This document shows, piece after piece, positions 1 through 9,907 of a stretch of 64,000 nucleotides of DNA. The stretch's first letter is position 1, and the number at the start of each line of letters is the position of its first letter. This DNA is from Phytophthora sp. 'mugwort' (Eukaryota > Oomycota > Peronosporomycetes > Peronosporales > Peronosporaceae), in the NCBI GenBank assembly GCA_033558025.1, contig JAUCEF010000007.1:5208001-5272000 (forward strand), in the 5' to 3' direction. Both the position numbers and the translations under genes were made by a program. The notes below the pieces were generated by a model. That model did not search any database, was not told the origin of the DNA, and worked only from the letters and a program-made list of their open reading frames with translations.

Positions 1-1
1 G

Positions 2-625
2 TCGAAAACGAAAGTGCTGGACTTTGTGCTGTGGGAAATGCTATGTAGCGATCATCCGCTGGCGGCTGTTACTGAGATGCTCGCAATCATGAATTCTTCC
101 CAGATCGCGACAGGTGGCAATGTGCTTCAGCGAGTTGTCATGAAGATTCTTGACGACACCGCAGAGAATCTGTCGCCTCGCGAAACCATCAAGAGCTCAC
201 TTGAATTTTGGAAGATGCACGCGTCCGCAGTGAAAAATTCGGTTTACCTAATGTACTTGCTCGTCCAGTACTGCTTAAAACATGGTTGGCTCGACGAGTG
301 CGAGTTGGTGGTGAACGAGATTGCAGAGCGTCGGCTGCCAGGGGTACCAGGTAATAGCGTCGCCAAGGTCATGAATTTGAACGAAGAACGCGGACGATTC
401 GAGGACAACGTGAGAATGTGCGAGACTCTGCTCAAGTCACTGCCCCGCCCAGGGTTCAAGACGCTGAACCAACAGTTTTTCGAGGGTTACTTGAAAGCTC
501 TGGTATGCCTTGGTCGCTTTGACGATGTATGCGAGCAACACGCTCGCCTTAAGCTGGGCCAGCGGTTCAGGAAGAGCATGGGTCTTGCAGCCGCCCTGCA
601 CAATGCAGAGGCCCAGCGGGTCTGA
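2..625 (+). CDS. PPR-like helical-repeat protein, C-terminal part (5' end outside window)
   Basis: The frame is open from the first bases and has no convincing ATG near the edge, so this is the 3' part of a longer gene. The roughly 207 visible residues align along their length with the last third of the 711-aa minus-strand protein at 34619-36754. Shared landmarks are LWEML, a SL(E/K)FW block, ERGRFE/VRGRFE, and DDVCEQHA/DKVSEQHA near the C-terminus. It is alpha-helical throughout, as expected for pentatricopeptide- or TPR-like solenoids that bind organellar RNA, but no clean 35-residue PPR consensus can be written down. The function is therefore inferred from the paralogue, which has a mitochondrial-type presequence. 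It converges on the PPR-like gene downstream. Confidence 0.75.
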   Translation, partial: SKTKVLDFVLWEMLCSDHPLAAVTEMLAIMNSSQIATGGNVLQRVVMKILDDTAENLSPRETIKSSLEFWKMHASAVKNSVYLMYLLVQYCLKHGWLDECELVVNEIAERRLPGVPGNSVAKVMNLNEERGRFEDNVRMCETLLKSLPRPGFKTLNQQFFEGYLKALVCLGRFDDVCEQHARLKLGQRFRKSMGLAAALHNAEAQRV

Positions 626-1032
626 ACCTACAGTTTCTCTAGCTGTTAGACGATAGGCACCGTCGAATATTTTGTCATGAAAAAGTCAGTGTTAACCTGT
701 TCAACATATATTACCGGTACAAGCGCCTTAGTAGGCTTAAGCAACGCCAAATGGACATTCGAAGACGCTGAGGTTATGTCGACGACAGGGAGTCGCCTGC
801 TACGCGTGATGGCAACCCTCATTGGCGGTGCCTTGCTGGCTGTTAGTGGTTCCCCTTTTTGTCGGCAATTCCGAGACACTTCGATTCTTCTTTCTAGGTA
901 AATCCCTAGGCAAAGCTGCATAATAAAGTCGTCATTCCGCTCCTTCCTGGCGCGTAATATCCCATTGCTATCAAACCGCCAAGATATCCCAAGTCCAATT
1001 TTCATTATCAATTTACTGCGCACAGCTTGTAT
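626..1032. other. Intergenic, convergent 3' ends
   Basis: This stretch lies between two convergent genes. A 74-codon plus-strand ATG frame (677-901) and a longer overlapping minus frame (646-1023) are open, but neither has recognisable motifs. I see no repeat or RNA gene here and treat it as a shared 3' region. Confidence 0.5.
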
Positions 1033-3303
1033 CTACGAGGACGAGGAGATGACAGGAATACCGTTGATCATCACCGGTTTTGACTCGACGGGGCTATCTC
1101 GAGAAGCACTTGCTCTACCAGAACGTGTCGTCACATAGTTACTCTGCTCCTGCTTTGACAACTTGTGCACTCGCACTTGTTTCTGCCGCTTCTCGACTAC
1201 AGTCGCTACGCGCTCCGCACGCTTGACCCGTTCAGGTTGACCGAGAGCTTCGTAAGCACGCGAAACAGAGCTCACAATAGCTTTGCGGTCATCTTCGCTG
1301 TGCACTTGGGAGAAATCGATCAAGTCGAACACTTCGGCCATGAATGCCCAGTCAGACTCGCCCTCAAACGTGTTTAGGAGCTTAACACCAAGAGCTCCTT
1401 TTAAGGGGTGCTTGTTGCCCGCGGTGGCCAACCACTGCTTGAGGGCAATCTTTACAGCTGCCAGACGCCTACTGTGACAGCATTCACGAAGGAATACACC
1501 GAAATGATGTTCGCTGGTGCTCACGCGGAAGACGTCGTCGAAATGCATCATTACCTCAAGCAATTCCTCGTCGCTGACACTATCGACGCTGCTGCAAAGC
1601 GCAGGTACCAAACTTTTGATCAAGGAAAGCGTAAACACGCCCACCACGTCCAGTTTTTCCACATCGCGCATCAGAGCGATGATGTCTGCACCGCGTTTCT
1701 TCATGCACAAATAGTTGAAAATGTTGGCCACAAGTGCAAAGCGACGGGGCTCAAGGTGAGGGTTTGTCTCGAGAACCAGACCCCACGCCTCTGTAGGTTT
1801 GTCCAGCAACAAAAATGCATTTACAGCCATGCGAACACCTGCATAGTGGAGAGGTTTGTCAGCATGCTCAGCATGCAGAGCCAGTAGATCCGGAACGCGC
1901 TCGCATTCTTGGGCGTACACAGCTGCTGTGATCACACGTGGGAACAAATGCTCGTTGCGTGGGGCCAATCCATCAGCGTCGACCATTGTATCAAACAGCA
2001 TCAGCACGCCCTGCGTGGCTTCAACAACCTTCTCGAAGCGCTCTGGGTGATCCTCCTGCTCCTCAATCCGCTTCAAGCACATGGTGTACGAATCTCTGGG
2101 CGTCACCAACACGGGCTCGAGCTCATCTGTCTTGCGCTCGCGATAGTTTCTTTGCTTCGGCCGATGGTTTTCGTTTGGTTTTAGCTCGGTAAGGAAATAC
2201 TCATTGTCGTACGTTCGAATGGCACGCAAATAGTCGCTGGCACGCAGCTTGAAGCCCTTGACACGCATATCTTCCACAATCGAGTCCAGAAGCTTCGTGT
2301 TGCGCGTCGCAGACACCGCAAGCAGGAGCTCTCTATAGAAAAACACCGATGTTGGCTGATTCTCCCGAGTCACTGACGTGTAAAAATCGAACACTTCGTC
2401 GTAGCGTCTCTCCGTGATCAGTGCGGAGATGTACTGGACGTTCATATTTGCCGTCACGTACACACCCGCGTCCTGCGCCTGCTTGTAGATGTCGAACATC
2501 TTCCGGTAGTACTTCGGCCCGCACGATGCGTACGCACTCATCGCCCACGAGTAGAACATGCGGAAGTGGCTATCTAGCGTCACGACGTTCTCGTCCTCCA
2601 TAACGTCCGACCCTGGCAGCACAACGCCCGTTCCTGCTTTCGCGCGTCTTGCCAGTTCTGCAGTGAGCTTATTCCGGTGCTCTACGATAGTCAATGCCAG
2701 CATAGGCTGTTTGGCGATAACCAGTAGCGCCATAGCCTCCTGCTCCGTGGCTTTGGTCAGCATGTCGTCAAAGCGCAGTGGTTGATACTGCGTCTCGAGC
2801 TCGTGCTCGTCCTTAGCCTCGTCCCTGGCTACCGCCAGCAGCGGGCACTTTCCCTCCATCCCCATCGCCGTATACAGCGGTGCGTAGCAGTCGGCTACGC
2901 TCTTGATGACGGCCGTGTAGAGCTCCTGCGCAGCCAGCGACTGCATCCAAAGCTTTTTCTTGTCCATACCGCGCTGAAACTGCTCTTTGAGGGCGCGCAC
3001 GCGCTCTTTCTCCGGGTCCTCGGGTTCCGTCTCATGGCCGTACAAATGTTCGGGGCCCTCGTCGTCCTCCAGGTCCTCGTGGCCGTCGAATGCGGCGGCG
3101 ATGGCAAATGACGGCGACTTCTTCTTGGGCTTCTGTTGGAATCCGACTCCGCTCTGCGGCACAAACGATGAATTCCGGTGAAGAATCTGTGGGACGATAA
3201 AGCTACAGGATGCGGACAGGAAGGTGGGGGTCGCAGGGGTGGCCGACGAGCGCCGCAGTACCCGTGCCAGCAGCGCCAAGCTGCTGGATCTTGCCTTGAG
3301 CAT
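1033..3303 (-). CDS. Mitochondrial PPR-like protein, 756 aa
   Basis: This is a single long uninterrupted frame starting at an ATG. The first ~45 residues are rich in Arg, Ser, Ala and Leu with almost no acidic residues, ending in a hydrophobic/aromatic stretch, which is typical of a mitochondrial targeting presequence. An acidic linker follows (about residues 72-100), then a long all-helical region with repeated patterns such as FYSWAMSAYASCG and MFDIYKQAQDAGV that resemble PPR helices A and B. The C-terminal 60 residues are basic and Ser-rich. Proteins of this kind bind organelle transcripts and assist processing, stability or translation; the exact target cannot be read from sequence. It is transcribed divergently from the LOR gene 192 bp away and convergently with the partial PPR-like gene. 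The pairing of PPR-like and LOR genes recurs at 33.6-36.8 kb. Confidence 0.8.
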   Translation of the reverse strand: MLKARSSSLALLARVLRRSSATPATPTFLSASCSFIVPQILHRNSSFVPQSGVGFQQKPKKKSPSFAIAAAFDGHEDLEDDEGPEHLYGHETEPEDPEKERVRALKEQFQRGMDKKKLWMQSLAAQELYTAVIKSVADCYAPLYTAMGMEGKCPLLAVARDEAKDEHELETQYQPLRFDDMLTKATEQEAMALLVIAKQPMLALTIVEHRNKLTAELARRAKAGTGVVLPGSDVMEDENVVTLDSHFRMFYSWAMSAYASCGPKYYRKMFDIYKQAQDAGVYVTANMNVQYISALITERRYDEVFDFYTSVTRENQPTSVFFYRELLLAVSATRNTKLLDSIVEDMRVKGFKLRASDYLRAIRTYDNEYFLTELKPNENHRPKQRNYRERKTDELEPVLVTPRDSYTMCLKRIEEQEDHPERFEKVVEATQGVLMLFDTMVDADGLAPRNEHLFPRVITAAVYAQECERVPDLLALHAEHADKPLHYAGVRMAVNAFLLLDKPTEAWGLVLETNPHLEPRRFALVANIFNYLCMKKRGADIIALMRDVEKLDVVGVFTLSLIKSLVPALCSSVDSVSDEELLEVMMHFDDVFRVSTSEHHFGVFLRECCHSRRLAAVKIALKQWLATAGNKHPLKGALGVKLLNTFEGESDWAFMAEVFDLIDFSQVHSEDDRKAIVSSVSRAYEALGQPERVKRAERVATVVEKRQKQVRVHKLSKQEQSNYVTTRSGRASASRDSPVESKPVMINGIPVISSSS

Positions 3304-3495
3304 GAAGATGCTAGGTAGAGGTCGCTACTGACCGTAGCCTCCCAATTTGGGGATACACTATTGGTGGAAAATGTCTTTTCAAAATATAGCGGTGCAAATT
3401 GCTCCGATATGTATATACCATGTGATCAAAATTCGACTTAGTAATTAAAAGGGTGGATAGTAATATTCTTATGTCGTCTAGTTGTTTCAAACAAC
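3304..3495. promoter_or_regulatory. Shared divergent promoter region (PPR-like / LOR)
   Basis: Only 192 bp separate the two start codons, so both promoters must lie here or overlap the coding regions. The stretch is A/T-richer than the genes on either side. A 15-nt palindrome (GTTGTTT-C-AAACAAC, 3481-3495) abuts the LOR ATG directly. No TATA box can be assigned with confidence. The regulatory role is inferred from position only. Confidence 0.4.
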
Positions 3496-4278
3496 ATGAG
3501 TGCGCCGTCACTTTTTCAGCCTGCGACGATGATCCGCCGCAGCTCCAGGCGCAGCAAATCCAGCGCTGCACCGTCCCCGAAGGACTCGCCGCCCTCGAAA
3601 CGCTCGGCGTCTTACTCCTTGGCGTTCCCACTTCCCGTGGTGGGGACTCCGCCAGCAGCCAAGCGGAGACCGCTGCAGACACAGCACCTCGGACTTGCCG
3701 CGGTAGACGCCGGGTACTGCTGCCATGAGACCACGCAACTGCACTTGAGCGTGGAGTGGCGATTGGACCGGCACGTCGTCGGGGGCGCGCTAGAGAACGC
3801 CACAGGTCAGCTGCTGTTCGAAGTGCGCGAGAAGCCGCTGTCGCTGCACCGCCAGCGCACACTGCTGGACGCTACCGAAGTGCCCGTGACCATCATCCGC
3901 ATGAGCGCGTTCCGCCGCCGCAAGGCGACGTACTCGTCGTACTCGCGCGCAGAGACGTCCAAGAAACCGCTGTTCAAGTTCACCGTGTCGCACAGCAAGC
4001 TGGAAATGGCGTTCACAGATATCATGACGGGCGAGACCTGCCGACTTGGCTCGGATGGTGAGCTGGGCGACATCGAGATCTGGCTGCAGCGCGGCCTCTC
4101 GGCGGACGCTGCCAAACAACCCATCGCGCACATGTACCCGTCGCCGGCGGGTACGCCGCTGGGTTACTCACTGGACATCGCCGAGGGCGTGGACGTCGTC
4201 GTGGTCGTCATCGTGTGCATCGCTGTGCATGACAGCGAACCGGAGCGCAAGTGGCGAACGCAGACTACGTTCGCATAA
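3496..4278 (+). CDS. LURP-one-related (LOR / tubby-C-like) protein 1, 260 aa
   Basis: The core (about residues 80-250) shows the LOR/tubby-C-like beta-barrel pattern. There is a strand ending LLFEVREKPLSL, the family signature HRQRTLLDA (118-126), a strand FKFTV (161-165), MTGETCRLG, and the hydrophobic C-terminal segment GVDVVVVVIVCIAV (231-244) that forms the central helix in this fold. LOR domains resemble phospholipid scramblases and tubby and probably bind membranes or lipids; in plants the founding members are induced in defence against oomycetes, but no reaction is known. An N-terminal extension of ~60 residues is basic and Ser/Pro-rich and is absent from the two paralogues at 31.6 and 33.6 kb. 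No intron is apparent. A possible AATAAA lies at 4343-4348, followed by a 15-A tract at 4406-4420. Confidence 0.85.
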   Translation: MSAPSLFQPATMIRRSSRRSKSSAAPSPKDSPPSKRSASYSLAFPLPVVGTPPAAKRRPLQTQHLGLAAVDAGYCCHETTQLHLSVEWRLDRHVVGGALENATGQLLFEVREKPLSLHRQRTLLDATEVPVTIIRMSAFRRRKATYSSYSRAETSKKPLFKFTVSHSKLEMAFTDIMTGETCRLGSDGELGDIEIWLQRGLSADAAKQPIAHMYPSPAGTPLGYSLDIAEGVDVVVVVIVCIAVHDSEPERKWRTQTTFA

Positions 4279-4451
4279 TCTATTTAGCTGCTGGAGATGC
4301 AAAAGCTGTAGCAAGCGGGTCGTAGACTAACGGATGTTCCCGAATAAAGCCCCCTCCCGACTAATATATTTGAGAAACAACAGCCCCCCGTCACTTTAAA
4401 GGGTTAAAAAAAAAAAAAAAGCCCCACCCAATACAGCACCGCAAACATCTC

Positions 4452-4595
4452 GATGGCTGGTGCCGAGAGCAATTACGCCTTTATGGACCGCTGTATTCCA
4501 TACTAAAGGCAATACTAACAGCTTTAAGAGTGTTTTAATAACTGGTCATCAGCTCTTGTGGGGTACTTAAGTACATTGTACCATGTACAAGGCTA
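4452..4595 (+). repeat. Dispersed repeat R1, copy 1
   Basis: Beginning at ATGGCTGGTGCCGAGAGC, this ~140-bp stretch closely matches 25511-25652 and partly matches 23703-23768. It has small indels; for example four bases present in the other copies are missing after TACGCCTTT. Its palindromic tail is related to GTACATTGTAC. The family is not recognised; it is probably part of a transposon. Confidence 0.7.
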
Positions 4596-5229
4596 ACTTC
4601 AACAGCTTCCTTGCCTCTTAGCATGTATTGGTATAGTAAGGAAATTATACAATTTGAGAGGTATCAAAGGGTAGCCGCCCGCGACTCACCAGTGTCCATT
4701 TGGAAGCCTGTGGATAGCTGATTTGACTTTGCCCTGGTGGTTTGCCTACCAGGGAAGGAGGACTACATATGGCATGGCGGTGACAAGAACAAGTGCACCG
4801 CGGGCTGAGGCTGCGTCGGGCAAGCCAACTTTTCGGAAGTGGAAGCCGAGGACGGCCGCCCAGCAGCGCGCAACGAAGAAGAGGCGCGCAGAGCCGCACG
4901 TGCCGCAGTACATGCGGCCCCGGCGAGCATGCGAGGAGAGAGAATGAGCGCTGGGGGGGGACGCAAAGCGCTGCCGTCACGGGGACGGGACCAAGGACAC
5001 TATAAGGACATCAGGAGGCGCTACCGCACGACCAGTGCAACGTCGGAGACATCCGCGGAAATGTCGACGTGGCTGCGGGGGCCTGTACGGTCACGTCTGC
5101 GGGAGCCAGGAACCGCAGTGGTGCGAGGACCATCCGGCTGCATGAGGTCCTTCGCCTGGCGGACCTGGATTCTGCCACCGACTAGGGAGTTAGTATCGCC
5201 AACCAGTTAGTTAGTTCCACCGACTATGA
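4596..5229. other. Unassigned, GC-rich stretch upstream of chromodomain relic
   Basis: No intact gene is seen. A plus frame rich in Arg, Lys and Ala (4723-4947) and another (4839-5210) look like the eroded N-terminal or linker part of the element that follows. They contain no recognisable domain. Confidence 0.35.
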
Positions 5230-6119
5230 CGCTAGAGCCACCGACCACACGGCTGCTGCCACAGACGAGTTGACTAGCGTCACCAGCCAGACTCATGATC
5301 CCGTTTATTACGAGATTTCCGGCAAGAATTACGGTGTTGGCCGGTTAACTGAAGCTGGTTATTACGTCTCAACGAAGCAAGCTTGGCATGTTGTCCGGAT
5401 TATCGATAGGTGTCTAGCGGTTCGTGGCGCAGAGTACCGGGTCTTATGGCTCAATGCTAGTCGCTTTTAACCATCGCTTCTATCAGCGCACCTGGGATCC
5501 TCGCGCTGAGTTGCTCAAGGATGAGTTCGACAAGGAGCTGGAACTAGTGGATAACTGGAAGGAGATCTCTCTCACCTCGACTTTTAGACGACGAAGGATG
5601 CAACCAAGAGCTTCGATCAGTTTGGTTTGAATCATGAGTTTGGAAAGAACACGAATTATGCGGATACAAGCGGGCTCTGCTTATTCAAGGCATTCAAGCG
5701 GGCTGCAGAGCTGGCAGGACGTCCAGACATTGTCACCCAGCGCGACATCGACTGTTTCGTCGCTGACGAGCTGGCATTTCATGGACTGGACCTGGAGCCG
5801 GGAAATACGTGGAAGGTGTTTCTCGTGTTCCTCCGTCGACTTCGAGACGCTGGGCGAGACTTCATCTCCAAGGCAATTGACAAAAACAATTTCGCCATCG
5901 CAGGTCGACATGGAGTTCGAGTGCTGAGCGAGATTGACCTCTTCGATGGCGTCTATCTGGTTGCGGCGTAGAGCCACAGTTTCGTCGGCCATGCCATTGT
6001 TCTCATTGTTCAGGTCGCTACGCGGGTCGTGTATGACAACGACGACGGCAAGTCAGTCGCTTCAGCAAATTGGACCATCTTCGTCGCTATTTTCGTCCTT
6101 TCCTCGTCTTCAAAGGTAA
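5230..6119 (+). pseudogene. Chromodomain + cysteine-peptidase-like transposon-derived relic
   Basis: Three plus-strand pieces join into one protein after frame changes. The first (5270-5470) ends in a chromodomain-like block (WHVVRIIDRC, EYRVLWLN). The chromodomain continues in another frame (about 5490-5560) with RTWDPRAELL and FDKELELVDNW. From about 5590 the original frame resumes with a peptidase-like module. That module has a nucleophile candidate in DTSGLCLFKAF, AAELAGRPDIVTQ, VRVLSEIDLFDGVYLVAA, then after an in-frame TAG SHSFVGHAIVLIV with a candidate His, and VVYDNDDGK with a candidate Asp. Cys, His and Asp in that order fit an OTU/papain-like fold. A consensus-like donor (GTAAGT) sits at 6116. 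Chromodomains in such proteins bind histone marks. Belonging to a mobile element is inferred; the gene is broken. Confidence 0.5.
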
Positions 6120-6420
6120 GTAAACGATAGGAGTCGCTGTAGATTCCGCGGGTTTGCAATAACGATAATGAATTCTTCTTGGCAAAATTGCTCGTCGTGC
6201 ATGGTATAATATTGCATGCGCCTATATGAATTCGCAAAATGTTTTCCCTCATTGAGGTTTTCCGGTCTGGTCAGGGAAACCTCAATGAGGGAAAGCCATT
6301 TTGGAACAAACTATAAACCCAGCGGGAAAAACGAAAGGAAGCCTTGTAAGTTGGTACGCTTCATGCATTAGTGATTACTCGTACACTATACGGAATGACC
6401 TGGTTGAGCTGCGAGGCTTT
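6120..6420. other. Intergenic with a perfect hairpin
   Basis: No coding signal is seen. It contains the 18-bp inverted repeat listed separately and otherwise mixed-composition DNA between the chromodomain relic and the copia element. Confidence 0.4.
6243..6294. repeat. Perfect 18-bp hairpin
   Basis: The left arm 6243-6260 (TTTCCCTCATTGAGGTTT) is the exact reverse complement of 6277-6294, with a 16-nt loop between. It could be a foldback remnant of a DNA transposon end or the product of a template switch. Confidence 0.9.
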
Positions 6421-6424
6421 GAAT

Positions 6425-9370
6425 CCTGGGCATGGTCCTTAGTTTTCCAAATTGATGTTTGTCTAAACCTACTGTAAGAATGTCAGCCACCATTTCTTTG
6501 GTGTTGCAGTAGACAACGTTAAACACGTGTCGCTCTACTTTCTCCTGCACACATTAAACAATAGCAAAATGTATGTGCTTTGACCGCCCATGCAATTCCG
6601 AATTGTAGCTCATTTTGATACAGTTCTGGTTCTTCTCACGGATAATAGTTGGCTTTGTGGTTGTGAAACCAACTTTTGGAGAAGGAGTTTCAGGAATGGC
6701 ATCTCTTGCATGCAGTGACATAAGGAGATGTATTCTGCCTCTATTGTAGAGAGATCCACAGTGTGGTATTTACGAGAGAGCCAGGAGGTTGGACTTTTAG
6801 CTACCATAGCCACGTACCGACCGACCGAGCGTCTTGTGCCGGGGCAGTTGGCAGAGTTGATCCGCTATAGGCTATCAGATTGTCAGCTAGGTCCTTTGAG
6901 GTGATATTCAGCGATCATCCCAGCATCCGACCGTAGGCTTTGGTATCGTCCATGTACTTGAGACCACGAATAACGGCGTTCCCCTGCTCCATTCCAGGAT
7001 TCGCTAGAATTGGCTGACCTAACGCGTGTAGAAGACCATGTCGGGTCGAGTGCCTACCATGAGGTACATAACACTACCGACAGCTTCACGATACGAAATG
7101 TCTTTCATCGCATTTTTCTCTGCCTCACTCCTAAGTTGGCTGCTTACGGAGAGTTTAACGTTCCGATCTGCTGGGGTAGCAATAGGATATGGAATGAAGT
7201 CGCTGAAGCGGGCAAGGACCTTCGTAGCGTACCTGTGTTGGTGGATAAATATCGTTCGGTTGTTACGGTCACGCTCGATGGACCATCCGAGCAAGTACTT
7301 TACCTCCCCTAAATTCTTTATCATGGAGAACCGCCTCTTCAGGGCCGATTTTTTACTTACTAAAGAGGGCTGGAGTGGGTGCAATGATCAAGAGATCGGC
7401 AACATACACTGCAATATAGCAAGTGATTCCAGCAATAGTGCGCTTAAAGCCACAGCTATCCTTGATAAGTTTATAAATACCAAGGCTTTCAAGGAAGGCA
7501 GACAACATTTGGTATCAGACATGAGGGGCTTGTTTTAACCCGTACAGGCTCTTCAGGAGTTGCACATCAGGTGTTCTTTCCCGGGGGATTTTGAACCCTT
7601 CCGGTTGAGCCATGTAGAATCCCCCCTCTTGAAAACCGTTAAGAAATGCCGTTTTGGCATCTATTTGGTGAATCTCGAGATCGAGCAAAGCTGCAATCGT
7701 GAGAAGAAGTCTGAGTACTTTCATCCTGATAACAGAAGGGGGGGGGAATCTCGTTGTAGTCAATTCCATGTTGCTGAAGGAAATCTTTGATCACTAGTCG
7801 CGCTTTAAAGCGGTCCATCTCACCTGTGCCTGAGAGGGACGGTTGATGCGAGGTGACTGGTCCCCCCCCAAAAAAGGGCAATCCCCTTTTTAAGGTTTAC
7901 GTCCTTTTCATCGAGACGGGGTCGATTGTGGGCAGGAGACAAAGAAGAGTCGGGTGCCGGTTCAGTACGAAACGAGTAGTGCACTTCGATTTGCTGAAGT
8001 GCGTCCCGAAGCAAGGGTAGTTGGATCTGAGTCGAAGGAACTGCATGAGGGGCCTTGTAGGCAGAGATCCAGGGGCTAGGTGGTGCGTTTGCTCGGGTTG
8101 GGGCGACTCAGGTATAGGCATCTTGTCGGCGAGAGAGGGGAATTCATCATCTTTGAACACAACATCACGATTGCAATTGTACGTGTTGATCTCCATCAAG
8201 CGATACCCTTTCTTATGATCTGGTATGCCAATATACACGCACAAACGTGCTCGGGCATCGAGCTTGTCTCGATATTGCTCCGTGGTGTGGACGTATGCAC
8301 TGCAACCGAATACTTTGATGTAGGTCATGGATGGAGTACGATTGTGCCACAACTCGTACGGTGTACGGCCATCAGTCTTAGAGTTAGGGGTCATATTAAT
8401 CAGTGTGGTCACATGACCCACACACTCGGCCCAAAGCGGTTTGGGAAGGTTGCCATCTATCAACAGGGCGCGAAATTGATTGTACGCATGCGGAGTTCAG
8501 CGACTCCGTTTTGTTGAGGGGTGTACGCATTGGTAAACTAGGCATGTGTCCATACTTTTTCAAAATCAGGCGATCGAGTGTTTCGTATTCTTTCGCGTTA
8601 TATGCCTCCAGCACTCGGATTTCTTCATCGTCAATATTCTGGCGGCGTCACTCAATAGTGTGGACATCCTTTCTGAAATGTTCAGGATTTTATTCCTGAA
8701 GTCTTCGTAGCATTCGTACAGGTCGCTACGGGCTTTGATCGGGTAGGAGAACATGAATCGAGAGAAGTCATCGATAAAGACCAAGACGTAACAATAACCC
8801 GTAAGGCTAGACACAGGTGGAGGACTACATATGTCTGTATGCACTTTTTCCAGCGATGCGGCACGGTTCAACAATTCTATTAGAATGGAATGGGGAGCGG
8901 TGAGACTTCGCTAGCGTGCATGCGACACAGAAAAAATCTGCCGCAAGCACTACAGACTCAGATCCATCAAGTCCTTGAATTGCTTAGCTCCTTTGGCAAT
9001 AAGTGCCGTTGAGGCCACCACTGGTTGGGCTTGGAACTGGTAGAGGTCCGTGCTTGCGGCCATGGGTGCCTTGATGCTGAAACACCGTTCGATCTGCATT
9101 GTGCATTTCTTGCGATCAAGTTGAAGCGAGAGTTATTATTGACTGCCGCAGGGATAGACAACAGGCTGAAGTGCAGCTGTGGCACGTAGAGTACATCAGG
9201 AAGAAAAAAAAACTTCTTCGGGTCGCCTTTGAAGTCAGTGACTTCCTGTTCAACGCGTCCAATACCTTCAATTGGGATCTGGTTCTTCCCGCCGGTAGAT
9301 TTTTTGCCGCTGGTATGCAGGTCGGGTCCACATCAGGTCTTTCGACGTGTCGGCGACCTTTCGCGGCCAT
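6425..9370 (-). mobile_element. Ty1/copia retrotransposon, degenerate, gag and LTRs not seen
   Basis: Reading leftward on the minus strand, the pol order is that of copia elements (protease, integrase, RT, RNase H). A protease/pre-integrase segment comes first (about 9100-9370, with EVTDFKGDP and VLYVPQLHFSLLSI). The integrase core (8566-8874) has VFIDDFSRFMFSYPI. The integrase C-terminal part (7897-8463) has LWAECVGH, GRTPYELWHNR and FGCSAYVH. Reverse transcriptase follows (7515-7769 and 7019-7384, with QIDAKTAFLNG, SLYGLKQAP and KYLLGWSIERD). RNase H is at about 6450-7010 (DLSTIEAEYISL, then EMVADILT). At least five frame changes and several stops separate these pieces, so the element is inactive. 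No gag precedes the protease and I could not find LTRs. Confidence 0.85.
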
Positions 9371-9399
9371 TTTGTTATTGGTCAGACTTTAAGTCGAGC

Positions 9400-9903
9400 T
9401 GCTCGATTTAATGCAGACCTAAGGAAATGGTAACATCTGGGCGGCATAGCGCCTATTCTCATATTTTGCGACTCAACTGAGATCGAGAACGTTAAGAAAA
9501 CGGTAAGCGTAAATGTCTCCACTGCAACGACGGTTGCCATGTCGACTAGTGCGCGTGGTACTCATTGCACCACAGCGCAATGCAAGCCATTCCGCTTCCA
9601 CCAGCTAAACGCATTAATTGCACCGTATAGGTGGTTAAAAAAAAATTAGGGAAGTTTGCTCCATTTACAGATACGAGTAGAAGTCATCACCGCGCTGCTC
9701 AGACATCTTAGCAATGGCATTTCCTAAAGTCGGGTAAATCAGAGAACACTTCACCTAACGTGGTCCGATAAGTTGGTTGGTAAAGCGCAGCCCTCGGCAT
9801 GACCGATACTACGAGGACGCTGTGTCCGTACACGACCGAGGCGGCAATTCCGTCTCTGACGACGTCATGGGCTCCAACGACGAAACCGGCAACACATTGC
9901 TCG
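9400..9903. other. Unassigned DNA between copia relic and gypsy element
   Basis: No domain or repeat was recognised on either strand. A short plus frame near 9799 is Thr-rich and runs into the LTR. It ends in the ACAA target duplication of the gypsy element. Confidence 0.4.
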
Positions 9904-9907
9904 ACAA

